This document shows positions 33,260 through 46,069 of a DNA stretch of 64,000 bases, in pieces. Within the stretch, counting starts at the first letter, position 1, and every line of letters starts with the position of its first letter. The stretch comes from Cryptomeria japonica (lineage: Eukaryota; Streptophyta; Pinopsida; Cupressales; Cupressaceae), in contig NC_081406.1 of NCBI RefSeq assembly GCF_030272615.1, forward strand, positions 191,587,891 to 191,651,890, read 5' to 3'. The translations under genes and the position numbers were made by a program. The notes under the pieces were generated by a model, which saw only the letters and a list, made by a program, of their open reading frames with translations, ran no database searches and was not told the DNA's origin.

Positions 33260-35416
33260 TCTAGCTCTAATCGTCTAGCTCTAATCCTTCTAAATGCCTA
33301 CTATCCTAAAGGATTTGAGGGCATGTTCTAATACAACTTCAATCTCAACTCTTCCCACAAACAACCAACTTTGATCTCAACACCTCTTAGTAAAAAACTA
33401 GCTACACTCTCTTCAACACTCCTCCCAACACGAACCAAAACCATTTGGTGTAGTCACATATGGAGGGCCCAAATAAGGGATTGTCCAACGGTGCAACCTT
33501 CATCATCCAAAACCCACCCAAAATCATATCTACAGCATAATATGATAGAAATACATAAATAATAGAATAACACACAACTCGTGCACAAGACACAAGATTT
33601 ATCCTGGAAAGAACCAACCTCAAATATTTCTCACGTTATTATATTAGATCTCAAAACTCATTTTATGTACTGCTAGGACTTCTCACATGCTAGGTTATAG
33701 CCTAAGATTATAATAAACTCATACAAGATGTACAAAACATAACATAACCTCCACCTAATATGTCAATATCCTTCACACTGAATTGTTCATCTCTCTACTT
33801 CCCTCATCGCTATCAACCGACTCTTCCTTTTCACTTCCTTTCTGTTCTTCCCTTCTATTATTTTTTTCTACACTTCCTTGCTTCTCTTCTTTCTAATTTG
33901 ATCTAATCTAAATTGATTGATTGATTTCTGAAACAATCCTAAATCGTTATTATATACCATTTACTCTCCAAGATAATTCGCATTAGCCATAGGTTAACCC
34001 TAAACTCTAGGCCACATGTAACATGTAGTCGGTCAACCACGCCTTGATCCCAAATCATCTATGTTAATATAAGAATTAAATAACACCATGTTCTTCCCAT
34101 AATAAACTCTACTAGACTTGATTCCTCTTGCTAGCAGATGTTTCCTTTTGCCTGCATAAACTACCAAACTTTTGTACAAACTCCCTTTCATACAAACCAG
34201 TAGCACAGTCATCACTTTGACACCTCCAAATTACTTTGTGATAACTTGAATCTCCTGGAACTTGAATCTAATATTCATCATTACTAACTCCATTTATCTT
34301 CCAAATTGTGATGCCAAACAACAAACTATGATAAAATATAAAATACAATACTCTCGAATGGCACTCTATGTAACACATAACACCCGGTGATGACAAGTAA
34401 TGCAAAAGTTTTGGAAGCTCGGGTTCTCCTACATGATTCCACACTTGGGCACCCAACGCATGCCTCTTCATCTCCCAAAGTGGATGTTTAAGAGGAATCT
34501 GTAATTGTCATCAACATATGTACACTGCTTCGGAATACAATTATGATTTGTCATAGGAAATAAATATCAAATGTTCTGACTCTCATGCCCCCTAGAAAAC
34601 TTTTGAAGCCACATGAGAATGAAATAGGAATGAAAAGTTAATGTCACCTTTCCTAATAGTTTAGAGTAACCATCATACCTAACTATATCAATTTTACATT
34701 AAAATACTCCATTTAATAACATGTCAAATCGTTACTAATCACTTATGTCATAAATGTCATTTTATATAGTATTTTAATATTTATTTAAACTTATTGAAAA
34801 AGTTTCATAACAAAGCAAGTGCATTATTTTTTTGTTCAATGTGATGAATGTGGTTGCCAATCACTCCATGACTTTGCATTATTCCCAAAACAAAGAAGTG
34901 GCATGAACCACAACATATCTTCAAAGTCATTTGTGTCAACATGCACCATTAAATGTGTCTCTACATTATCTACTTTCTAACCAAGAATATAAAGATAACA
35001 TAAAGTAAAGAAACTGAAAAATGAAACACAACTACCGATTATCAACCACTAACCTTGGAAGAATCTTTCCCAAGAAGTTCATCCTCATCTAAATCATAAA
35101 TAGTGATTTCCTCATATTGATTCAATGTATCATATTGTAAATGTTTCTCAATAGTAGGCATGCAAATACCAAATCTCTTATGCTTATAAAATGAAGTATG
35201 TGTTTCTTGTGGTTCTTCGAAGCTACAAATTCATCTTTTATATATTATTAAGACATATAGATTTGTTTTTTCTTATCCTTGTATATTCTTCTTAACTTAT
35301 CATTTTTTATTATTTTCCCCAAATGATCACCATTGTATTTCTTTATGGAACTTATAAGAATCATCAAGATCATCATTACACTTGTAGGATTTGCTTTAAC
35401 TTGCTTATAAATTTGT
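33260..35416. other. Unassigned AT-rich interval
   Basis: No recognisable genes. Around 33590-33610 a TTTATCCTGGAAAGAACC motif resembles the conserved copia-LTR ...GGTTTTTCCACGTAAA... signature in decayed form, so part of 33300-34000 may be an old LTR. Confidence 0.35.
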
Positions 35417-36443
35417 TGTTGGAAAATTTTTAATATCTATCCAATGAATTAAAATTAAAGACTTATTCTCAAGCTATAACATCAATAAATGAGATACAAA
35501 GATTGGACTGCTACAATATAACAATATAAATTTGTATGCAAATCTAAAAATAAGTAACATTAATGTGGAATTTCCATAATTAAATTCGTCTTTTTTTATG
35601 CTAAAAAGCAATCAACATAGCATGCTTAACAACACTAACTTATATGAACTTATAACAAAAATAAATAAATAAAATCATCACCATAAGATAGCAACAAAGA
35701 GGCACAAATCAATAGCATAAAGGCACCATGTAACATGAGAATTACATAGAAAAACCCTTGTGGGAAAAAGCTCCACCAAGAAGAGAGGCCAATGCATTAT
35801 CTTTGAAACAAGATATACAATTTTTCAAACAATTGCATTCTCCTCTTTTCCTCCAATATGTCAACACCTATGTAACTATGAACAACATCTTTTTGCTTCA
35901 ACCTATTCTTGTCCCTATATAGTAACTCTACATTCAACTATTTCCAAAACTTGGTGACCAAGATGACTCTTCATTATAAATGTCTCAACATTATATTTGT
36001 CTCCTCAAAATGTGAAAGGACACCAATTTTGGCTACAAAAAATTCCCTCCAACTTGGGTGCCCATACTTGGAAATGAAACATTACATTAAATGTCACAAA
36101 TGATGAAATATAAAGAAACATGTGTTGCCTCTTTTCAAGTGCCCACTTGATGAAACCTAATAGTCACTCATTTTTTTTCTCTTCACTTGTCTTTTACCTT
36201 CCCATTCTAGGTGTCCACATGTAAGGAAATTATTAATTGAAAATTTATGTCCACAAGTCACCTTTACTATCGCTAGTGGAACTCATTATCCCTTATGAAT
36301 GTGTTCCAAACAATGGTGAAAATAAATATTACAAATTATTTTCCCAATACACCTTAAATACTTAAGGAAACTTTCCAAGGATCTTCCAGAATCATGCAAT
36401 ATGACATAAGATTTACAAGGTAGATGTCATTTTAATCCTACCA
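35417..36443 (-). repeat. Probable decayed LTR (about 1.03 kb) with adjoining polypurine tract
   Basis: Starts TGTTGGAAAA at 35417 and ends ATCCTACCA at 36443 on the plus strand. Directly to the right lies TTCTCCCACTTGACATC, whose reverse complement (GATGTCAAGTGGGAGAA) is a typical copia polypurine tract. It contains the ACATAGAAAAACCCTTGTGG / GGGAAAAAGCTCCACC motif. It would be the 3' LTR of a minus-strand element whose body, to the right, is not recognisable. Confidence 0.5.
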
Positions 36444-36770
36444 TTCTCCCACTTGACATCATGCATTGTAAGACACCCATAGGAATCACAAACAAGGGGA
36501 AAACACCACTTAGCCATATACCACCTAAATCTTAACCATGCTCTCATGCACCAACAAGATACCTATAAAAGCAACCATGATAACCACCATCAAGGAAAAA
36601 GACTTCTCACATTCTCCAACATGCCACCTACAGAGGAAAAAGGAACATACCGAGGTGAAGCATACCATCACTGTAACACACCAAACTTTACATGAACATA
36701 AGCATCAAATTCAAATGATAACAAAGAATTTGAATAGTTGTCTTACTCATGGGTAATCCCATAATAATAG

Positions 36771-37474
36771 GTTACAAACTTTGGACATCCTAACTTTTGC
36801 CTAAAATCACATATTTTTTAGAAAATATAATGATTTGAGCCTTGAGAGATCATATTTGAAGGAATTGACTGAAGAGGATTAGATCAAACTCCCTTGGATA
36901 GAAGCTCTCTAGTCTTAAGTCAAATCTACAATGGAGTCTCCTCTGCACCTGTCAAAATGCTCTCAGAAAACCACTTTTTCTTTTTCTTTTCTTTTTTTCA
37001 AAGGGGGGAGGGTGAGGTGTGGGTCAAATGAATTCATTTAGAAATTATGTTTTCTAATTATATAGTCATTATTATAAGCTTTCCAAAAAGAATAATTTTA
37101 AATATATTTCTATTTTTTATTTCTTGTGAATGTAGGTTTTTCATCTAACATTAATCTTTTTGCTTCACACATGTGGAAAAATAGGAAAATAGGGGAAAAA
37201 ATAATAAAAAATATATTTTTCCTAGGCATTGATATCCCCATTTTAACACACAAAGAAAAAAGAAAAGAAAAAAGAGTTAATTCAAATGCATTAAAAAATA
37301 GTTATGCATGACAACATACACCTCTATCCATTTGGAATCTACACAAAAAAATCTCGAAAAAAAGTAGTTTGATTCATCTTCAAATTCTTAATGGTTTAAA
37401 TGCTATAAGTGTAAAAAGTGAAAATTTGATGCAAAATGTTGATTTCAATGTCAAGTTTCGCCAAAATGTGTAAC
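36771..37474. mobile_element. Terminal-inverted-repeat element, copy B (opposite orientation to copy A)
   Basis: Matches 26685-27702 in inverse orientation over several blocks: TTAAGAATTTGAAGATGA-type sequence (37375-37400), the GAATGTAGGTTTTTCA block (37126-37145) and the ATGGAGTCTCCT block (36930-36945). It is bounded by GTTACAAACTTTGG at the left and the inverse of GTTACACATTTTGG at the right. It is shorter than copy A because of internal deletions. Confidence 0.6.
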
Positions 37475-40380
37475 TCATTACTGTGGGATCACCTTCATAT
37501 AAACTAGAATAGCAACCATAACAAATTGCAACTCGTCAAAGCTAACCATACCTAAAACTAGAGTATTCAAACTATGTTTTATAAAACTTCATGCCATTAC
37601 ATACCAACCCCAGACTTTAAGCAAATCTTTGTAGATACATCCTCCTATCTCAAGTGCAACATGTAGTGTAAATAGTGTCTTTATTAACCTAGTTAGGATA
37701 TCATCTTTACTAGCATAGACCTATTCACACCTAGCTTAAGCTTACTTAGGATTTATCATGACTTTGTCTTACCTCATGTGGTATAGACATGTAATCCCTT
37801 TTGGAGATACCAATTGCATCTTGGCTTGCCACTTGCATTAGCACATACCATTTTTCTCACAAGTGTCACATCTTTGAAGGGGTAGTCTTATTTTCACTCC
37901 TACCTTCTCACTCTCACACCCTTTCCTATATATGCAAGGTTGCTCATTGTATTTACATACTCTCGTTTTTGTATATGATAGACAAGCTTTTGTGTTCATT
38001 GTTTCACTAGTGGAAGTTAATCGTGGTTTTAGATGTTGTATTTCTCCAACACACATACCAATGCATAAATGACACCAACAAAGCCAACTAACAAAGTTTG
38101 CATTAACACTTAAACAAACTCATGTATAGATTGATTACATCCAAATCATCCCACTGCAATCAAATGGGTGATCAACCCACACAATTGCATAACTTATAGA
38201 TCCTAACCCAATGAATCATAAAAACTCATCATCACATCAATGATCAACAAATCAAGATATCAAAGAGAATAACCAAATATATATCTAAATTTTTTCATTA
38301 TATGAGTTATATCAAATCTAAAAATAAATCAAGGCATACCAAGTTTACTATATTACTTCATATAAAGGATGTGGCTAACTCTTCTATCACATAGTGTTAA
38401 GGAAACATACATGATATGCAAATTCCACAAATAAATGTGTTGCAATACCTCTCTCATCATTAGTATCCACAACTCTCCTAAGTTCTTCACATTCAATAGA
38501 AGAAAGAGATCAAGGAACCTCCATGTTGTCACTAAAGAAGAATGAACAACACACAACCACAAAAATAGTGATCACCATGCCATGTGAATACAAACATCCA
38601 GGAAGAAAAACAAGACTAAAAAAAGAACTTGCAACTCAAACCATATCCTTGTTCCACACTAACATGTACCAAGCTATGTAAATTAAGATCTCCTTCACCA
38701 TTTCCATACTAAAAATATCAATATCTAACATTCAAATTATGATGAAAATATGGAAGCAATAGATGTAAAACTCACATACCAAAGGCAGATCAAACAAACC
38801 AACCATTCCCACAATAAAGAGAATATGCCTAACGTCATGACCATTTCCTATACCTCTCTAAATTAGCCGACAATGAAAAGAAATAAATTTATTTCCTCAA
38901 TTCTAGGCTAATGAATAAATAAATCCTAAACTAACTCAGATTAGGGATCTGAAATAGAACATGTTTTTCAAATTTTACCAAAGGAGGTTAAGTACTTAAG
39001 CTTTGTGCTTGAGAAGATGAAGCTTTCTTTTAACTATATCCTTAGTTATCCAATTTTAATTTTGTTATTAGAGTTGAAATTGTAATGCTCTAGCAAAGTA
39101 AGAGATCTTTTGTGTTTCTTTTACTCCATCCTACACCTATGGAAATAATCCCCACACCTATGGATCTAACCCAACAATTATGCTTTTGGATTTTTATAGT
39201 CTTAAGCCATGCAATTCTAATCTTTAGAGATTTTATCACTTGTATAATACAAACATGATGGTGTCTAGAGATATTGTTAGCATTTGTTGTGCTAAGTGTG
39301 GAAGGCAACTCATTCCCCTTCTTTTGCCTTAGTCAAACCCTTAGATTAATTTAACAATTTTGGCCAATTTAGAAGACAAGCCAAACATAAATGCAAATAC
39401 CTATGTTGTCTTAAAAATCTTAAATGTTGATACAATTTTCCTTGATGCTTGAATATGCTTTTGAATAGATAAGTGCAAAAGGATTGATGGCCTAGAATGA
39501 ATTGGAGTTTGTCCTTTTATACAACGTCATAATACCACAATTTAAATACTTTTTACTTGAGTTGACAAGCAATGGCTGGTTGAAAGCGAGTTACCTTGGC
39601 CCCATGATTAAAATTAAATTTGGTAGTTTCAAAGGCCAAATCCACAGCGGCAATTTTAAACTAAGTTTTAGCTCCACTCTTCCAAGTTTAACTTGAACAA
39701 GAAACAACAAATGTGATCCATAGGTTCAAACTGCTAGTCAATAAGGACTCAAAATCTAACAAATTACAAATTATATGTCAAATCTTGCACAAAAATATAG
39801 CACTTAGACACTAGTTTATTGCAGTTGAAATAAATGATCAAAATGAATCCAAAACAAATCAAGAAAAGTGCCAAAGATACACTTTTCATTCTTTTAATAT
39901 GTAATCCTAACTTAAGATTCATCTTGAAATTCATCTTAACAATAATTCATGCAGTATGACCCAGAACATTTATCAGCCAAAACTTTTACAGATCTTCATT
40001 TAAAGACTCAATAGCAAATTATAGCATGAAGCATGAAGATTTGAAGTCTTCAATATTTTATTTCTAAATTACCAACATTTTGTGTCCAACTTCATAATCT
40101 TAACCAAGATAAATAATGTTTCTTTATCTCAAATTTATTGCTAAAACTATTCTATAAGTTATAAGAAAATACTTTTTCAAACAACCATTGGTTGTCTGAG
40201 TTTGGCAAAGAGTTTTGGTAGCAGCACTCTTGCAAAATAGAACCAGAAATATTAGTATCCCATATTAACTTTTTCTATGCAAACAAGCAAATTAACTAGT
40301 TAATTGAACAACATCGAAGTTCTCTTGTTTCTAATAAATTTTCAGAACTGTTCAGAGTCATGCATGGATATAGCTAATGC
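37475..40380. other. Unassigned AT-rich interval
   Basis: Only short frames without family features, and no repeat ends that I can define. Nothing supported. Confidence 0.4.
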
Positions 40381-40383
40381 ATC

Positions 40384-40730
40384 CTTTCATCGTAAGTGAT
40401 ACAGATTAACATAGCTCCAACGCTGCTTTTTAATCAAAAACATAACTCCAACATTATCATTAAACAACTTTTCCAAATCCAACTCACCTCAATTATTCTT
40501 TCATCGTAAGTGATACAGATTAACATAGCTCCAACGCCGCTTTTTAATCAAAAACATAACTCCAACATTATCATTAAACAACTTTTCCAAATCCAACTCT
40601 CGCCCCAATTATTCTTTCATCGTAAGTGATACAGATTAGCATAGCTCCAACGCCTCTTTTTAATCAAAAACATAACTCCAACATTATCATTAAACAATTT
40701 TTCCAAATCCAACTCTCACCCCAACCTAAT
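40384..40730. repeat. Tandem repeat, three copies of an approximately 115-bp unit
   Basis: Units start with CTTTCATCGTAAGTGATACA at 40384, 40498 and 40614, with only a few differences between them (for example CGCTGC/CGCCGC/CGCCTC). The high similarity indicates recent amplification. No coding potential. Confidence 0.93.
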
Positions 40731-41195
40731 TAGGGAGTGGAAATACCATTTCTACTTATTAAATCTTTCATATCCATTATTTGACTAAGCTCAAATCTTA
40801 CGTTTGTGCACATAACTTTCTAAATATAGCTAAATTATCTTCACTAATTTTACCCCGTAATTTCCAGCAGACTACGTTTATGTTTTCTGAGATCCTAACC
40901 ACATTCAAATTTCTCAAAGGATACTTTAAAGAGTATCATGATTTACCAAAGCATTGTATTGCATCTCTCTGTTTAATCGTTGAGACCTGTCGTACTAAAT
41001 TTCTTGCCAAATTGGCTAATTCTTTTCCTTCAGCAAATTCTATTTTTTCGATTAAACCTTTAGTATAGTACAAATCTGCTATTGCTCTGTATGTATTTTT
41101 TTTCTAATAGGATTTTCCTAAATAAATCTCATTTTAATAGTGCTTTCTATTTACCAGTTCCTAATAATTTTGAAAAATAAAAGGATGCTATTTCA
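40731..41195. other. Unassigned interval left of the LINE
   Basis: Contains a 95-codon plus-strand frame (40781-41068) without recognisable features. It may be 5' sequence of the LINE or unrelated DNA. Confidence 0.35.
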
Positions 41196-41201
41196 TGTCT
41201 A

Positions 41202-41525
41202 ATGTTGGTCATATCAACAACAATATTCAAAGTGAACGTCCTGGATCCGACCTCCTCTTCTACAGCTACTAGATCTATTGGGGAGATCACTGTGACCTTT
41301 CTCTCTCAAGGTAGTCGATCTGCCCTGTCTTCGCATGTGGATAAAGCAAAAGAGGAATGGCAAGAACCAAAAAGAAAAACTAGAGGAAATAAGAAGGCGG
41401 ATGTTGGAAATAACTCTAAACCAGGCAGACCCTCTGAGAGGACCCTCAAAACTAAGGTAATGGCCAGAGAAATTGTCAGTGGACGGCAATTAATTCTGGA
41501 GACATCTCAAAAAGGCAAAAAATAA
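41202..41525 (+). pseudogene. LINE ORF1 C-terminal fragment
   Basis: Basic, Lys/Arg-rich C-terminus (EPKRKTRGNKKA, GRPSERTLKTKVMAREIV) ending just before the ORF2 start, as in plant L1 elements where ORF1 and ORF2 nearly overlap. The RNA-binding core and zinc knuckle of ORF1 are missing, so the element is 5'-truncated or the upstream part has decayed. Confidence 0.6.
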
Positions 41526-44500
41526 AGTTCCTTTCATGGAACTTAAGGGGCTTAAACAGCCCCCAAAAGTAGTATCCTCTTAAGCAATGCATAGTAACCA
41601 ATAAGGTTGATATTATTCTAATCCAGGAGGTGAAAATGACCTATCAAAATTTTGCTTCTCTTGTGGAAATTATATGGCCTGGTGCTGCCTTCTATTTGTA
41701 GTGAGGCGGAAGGAGCTTCAAGTGGAATTGCAACTCTCTGGAATAAGAGCAAGTTGGATGGCCACGTTGTTGGCTTCTCTCACAACTTTCTTGCTAGCAG
41801 GTTCACTATGAATAACTTCTCATGGTACTTTTTCAACATATATGCTCCTAGTACTAGAAATGGCCGGGCTCTGGTCTGGGAGGAAATCTCTATCTTCATG
41901 GCTAATAATAAGGAGGCAATGTTCATGTTAGCAGGTGACTTTAACACCCCTCTTTTTCCCTCTGCGAAGTTAGGTTGTCTAACTGATTACAGTGATAGCA
42001 TGCTTGACTTTGCTGACTTCATTAAAAAAAATGAGCTATTTGATCTAGACCTTCAAGGGAATCCTTTCACATGGTCTAACAACAAAAAAGGCTCTAATCT
42101 AATTCAGGTCAGGTTGGATAGGTTTCTGATCTCTGCTAAGTGGGACCTTGGCAACAATTCCTCGCTCTTGAGTCTCCCTCGCACTATCTCTAACCAATCC
42201 TCGATCCTCCTTTCTTGGGTTGATAGGCCGGTCTCATGCCCTATACCCTTTAGGTATGAGATTATGTGGCACTCTCACCCGGACTTCAAGTAGTGTATAC
42301 AAAATTGGTGGAACTCCCATGTTCAAGGTTCTACTATGTTTAGAATCGCTAAAAAGTTAGAGATAATCAAAAGGGAGGTCTAAGCCTAGAATAAATCTTC
42401 CTTTGGTGATATCTTTAAAAGAAAGAAGGAGGTTGAAACCAAATTGGACCGCCTCCGGAGAACTATTGCAGAGGGGATCACCTCAATGGATATCCACAAA
42501 GAGGAGGAATGTTGGAGACAAAAATGGAAAGAAATCATGAGCCTTGAAGAGATCTATTGGAAGCAAATATCCGGAATCCAATGGTTAACTGAGGGGGATA
42601 GGAACACCTCCTTCTTTCACATGTATGCTTCAAAGCACAAAAGGAGAAACACTATCCGTTCCATTTTCAATGACAGAAATGAAGAATTGGTGTGGAATAA
42701 CGAGATTGGGCAATGGGCTTCTCTTTTCTTTACTAATGCTTACACTAATGACAAGGCGAGCGAACCTATTGAGGTTAGTGATAAGTTTTGCAATCTTATC
42801 CCTCAAGTCCTGAATGATGCTGACAATGAGCTGCTAATGTGCCAAGTGTCTGAAGCTGAAGTTAAAGAGGCGGTTTTTGTGATGGCTGCCTTTAAGGCCC
42901 CAGGACCCGACGACTTCTCTCCGACATTCTTTTAGGTGTTCTAGGAAACTATGAAGTATGACTTAATCAAAGCTACCATGGACTTCATTCGCACTGGAAA
43001 CCTTCTGAAGAAATTGAATAACACTTTCATTGTTTTGGTTCCCAAAGTTCCAGATCCTAAGTTTGTAACTAATTATCGCCCTATCAGCCTATGCAATTCG
43101 GTTTACAAGATCTTCTCTAAAGTTATTGTCAATAGAATCAAACCCCTTCTTGATAGATGTATTAGCCCCTCTCAGAGGGGTTTTGTTTCGGGCAAGTAGA
43201 TCCTCGATGCGGTCATAACTACCAATGAGGTCATCCACTCCATGGAGAAGAGTCGCAACCTAGGTATGGCTCTTAAACTTGACATATCTAAGGCTTGTGA
43301 TAAAGTTAACTGAAATTTCCTGTATGTTGTACTATCCAAGATGGGATTCCGAGGAAGATTCCTCAATGTTATCAAGGTGGCGATGGAAAGTGTTCACTAC
43401 TCGATGATTGTCAACGACACCCCTTGGGGATTCTTCAAGGCTGGGAAGGGCCTAAGGCAGCGGGACCCTCTCTCATCTTATTTGTTTATTATGGTGGCAG
43501 AAGTTTTGAGCAGGAACTTCTCCCACTTAATCGGGAATAGAAGAATCTCGGGGGTGAAAGCGGCTTCTACCCTTCCCCCAGTGGTTATGCAACAATTTGT
43601 TGATGACACCTTCCTATTTGGCCAGTCGTCTGTTATTGAAGCTAAAGAATGGAAGCACTTGTTGGAGGATTATGCCTTGGCCTCAGGATAACTTATCAAT
43701 TATAATAAGAGCAAAGTTTATTTTTTCAACATGGATAGGAATCTCCAGGGTAAACTTATTCAAATTCTTGGATGTTGTGTTGCTAATCTTCCCGATTCCT
43801 ACTTGGGACTTCCCCTCACGATTAAGGAGGTCACCCCCAATTTTGGGAGTCTATTTTAGAAAGAATGCAGAAGAAACTTGTTGGCTGGACTGGAAAAACC
43901 CTGAGTAGCGCTGGCAAACTCCAACTTTTGTCAACCTCTCTTCAAGGTGTCTCGATCTATTTTCTATCGCTATTTAAGATCTCCATTGCTATGGCTGAGA
44001 AACTTGAGAAAATCCAAAGAAGTTTTATGTGGATGGGGTTGGAGGAAAAGTCTAGACTTGACCTAGTCAATTGGGAGGCCTAGGGATCAGAAAAATTTCG
44101 GACCTGAACAAGGCTTTGCTGACTAAAATTGGATGGAATCTTGTGAAGGACAGAGCTGACTGGTGCAAGATTATGCGAGCTAAGTATTTCAATCACACCC
44201 CCTTCTCTTCCCTCCTATCTTCTCATGAGCTCCCTCCTGGATCAAAAATATGGAACAACATTGTCAAAAACCGGAAGCTACTTAAGGGAGGTCTAAAATG
44301 GTAGTTGGGCAATGGTGAGAAGATTAGATTCTGGGAGGACAACTGGATTGGCAATAGACCCCTAGCCTCTTCCCGCTTCAATTGCCTCATGGGAACCCTC
44401 AAGGACTCGCTTGGTCCTCTAGTGATGAATTACATATCCCCCTCTCACTGTTGGTTGAGGCTTGTTGATGGTCTGGGAGATAATACTCATTGGGGCCATT

Positions 44501-45722
44501 TGGCGGGGGAATTACAATCTCTTCTTGAGGAGGTCAGAATTCCCCGATTCCCTCATGCTGATAAGTTTGTTTGGGCTAAGAATCCCTCCAGGTCTTTCAG
44601 TGTTAAGTTGGCCTACATTCTCCTGTTCGCTCCTACGAATGACTACTACAACTGGAGGGAAGTTTGGAATTCTCAGCTTATCCCTAAAATAAACTTTTTT
44701 TGGTGGACGGCTCTGCATGGGAAGATCCTAACCATTGATAACCTTAAAAGGAGAGGCTTCATGTTAACCAATCGATGTGTTCTGTGTAATTGTGCTGAGG
44801 AAAGCATAAATCATCTCTTTATTCATTGCCCCTTCGCTTCTATGGTCTAGCACAAAGTCTTACAGAAATTCAACATTGCATGGACCTTCTTAGAAGACTT
44901 GCAACAGTTTATCATCAACTGGAAGTGCCCCTCTACTCACCCTCCAATTAGACAGTTTTGGAAACTCATCCCTCCCCATATCTGTTGGAATATCTGGAAG
45001 GAAAGGAGCAACCAGATCATTTGGGATACTAATAATTTTGTTGACACGATGGTTGGCATAACAGAAAAGCTCCTCAGAGAGAATGCTTTGGTGCTTTGGT
45101 CTATAAATGGAAAAAACCGCAATCTGCCCCTCTGGAGATGGATTGTAATTGGGTTAGGACATGGAATCTACCTGACGACTTCCTTCGTTATGAAAATTTT
45201 AAAAGGATGGAGAGGCTCAACACTAGATGGTCAGCTTCGTCCCCCTCATGGCTCAAACTTAACTTTGATGGTGTTGCTCGCAGTGGAGTTGCAACTGGAG
45301 GTGGAATTATAAGGGATAGCTTGGGCAACCTGATTCTGGCCTATGCTGGGAATTTTGGCTATGCCTCGAGTAACATGGCTGAAGCCTTAGCGTTCTTCTG
45401 GGGGCTTAAATTGGCTCTCGATATTAATGTTAAAAGACTGATCATTGAAGGGGATTCTAAGCTAATTATTGAGGTGACTAAAGGTGTTTCTAGGATTAGC
45501 TGGATGATTAGCAGCATACTCAAGGACATATGGTCTATGATTGTTTGGCTAGAGGAATTTCAAATTCAGCATATTTATAGAGAGGGAAATTCGGTGGCGG
45601 ACTCCCTAGCTGTGACGGGCCTTGAGATGAAGGGTATGAGGTGTTGGAGACACCTAGAACCGCTTTCTGACAGACACAAATTCCTCATAGGGAGAGATCA
45701 AAATTTCATTACTAACCAATGA
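41525..45722 (+). pseudogene. LINE ORF2: endonuclease, reverse transcriptase, zinc-binding region, RNase H
   Basis: The apurinic-type endonuclease opens with SWNLRGLNSPQK and IILIQEVKM in shifted frames (41525-41640), then has LAGDFNTPL and NPFTWSNN (41930-42085). RT has KAPGPDDFSP, FIVLVPKVPDP, YRPISLCN, QRGFVSG (42890-43195), GLRQRDPLSSYLF and the catalytic FVDDTFLF (43450-43625). The thumb (EKLEKIQRSFMW) is near 44010. The zinc-binding region has CVLCNCAEESINHLFIHCPF (44775-44835). A C-terminal RNase H follows (LNFDGVARSG, RDSLGN, MAEALAF, IEGDSKLII; 45240-45480). The frame is broken by stops near 42294, 42935, 43198, 43691, 44083 and 44850. All key domains are recognisable, which suggests moderate age. 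Confidence 0.92.
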
Positions 45723-46069
45723 TTTGCTATGTCCTATTTTACGAGTGGACGTTTTGGCCCTTTTGCGATGTCAAGATGCAGGAGGGAAATTCAAATTTAA
45801 ATCGGGCGGGTTATGCCGAGGTGGCTATCGGTGGTCCCCATTTTCTCCACTGCTTTGATCTAGCGATGACGTGTCCGTCCACCTATAATTGTGTTACCAA
45901 AGGATTGCAGCTTCAACTTTTAATCATTAACTTGATAGACCATAGCAAGCACAACACTTATTGCTATAACTGGAACTTGAGATTTTTCCATAATAAAGAT
46001 CTTTGCAAGTTGGCGGACAAGTTAAGAGGTGTCTTTTCGCATGCTTATCGGAGCTAGCGAACACATGCC

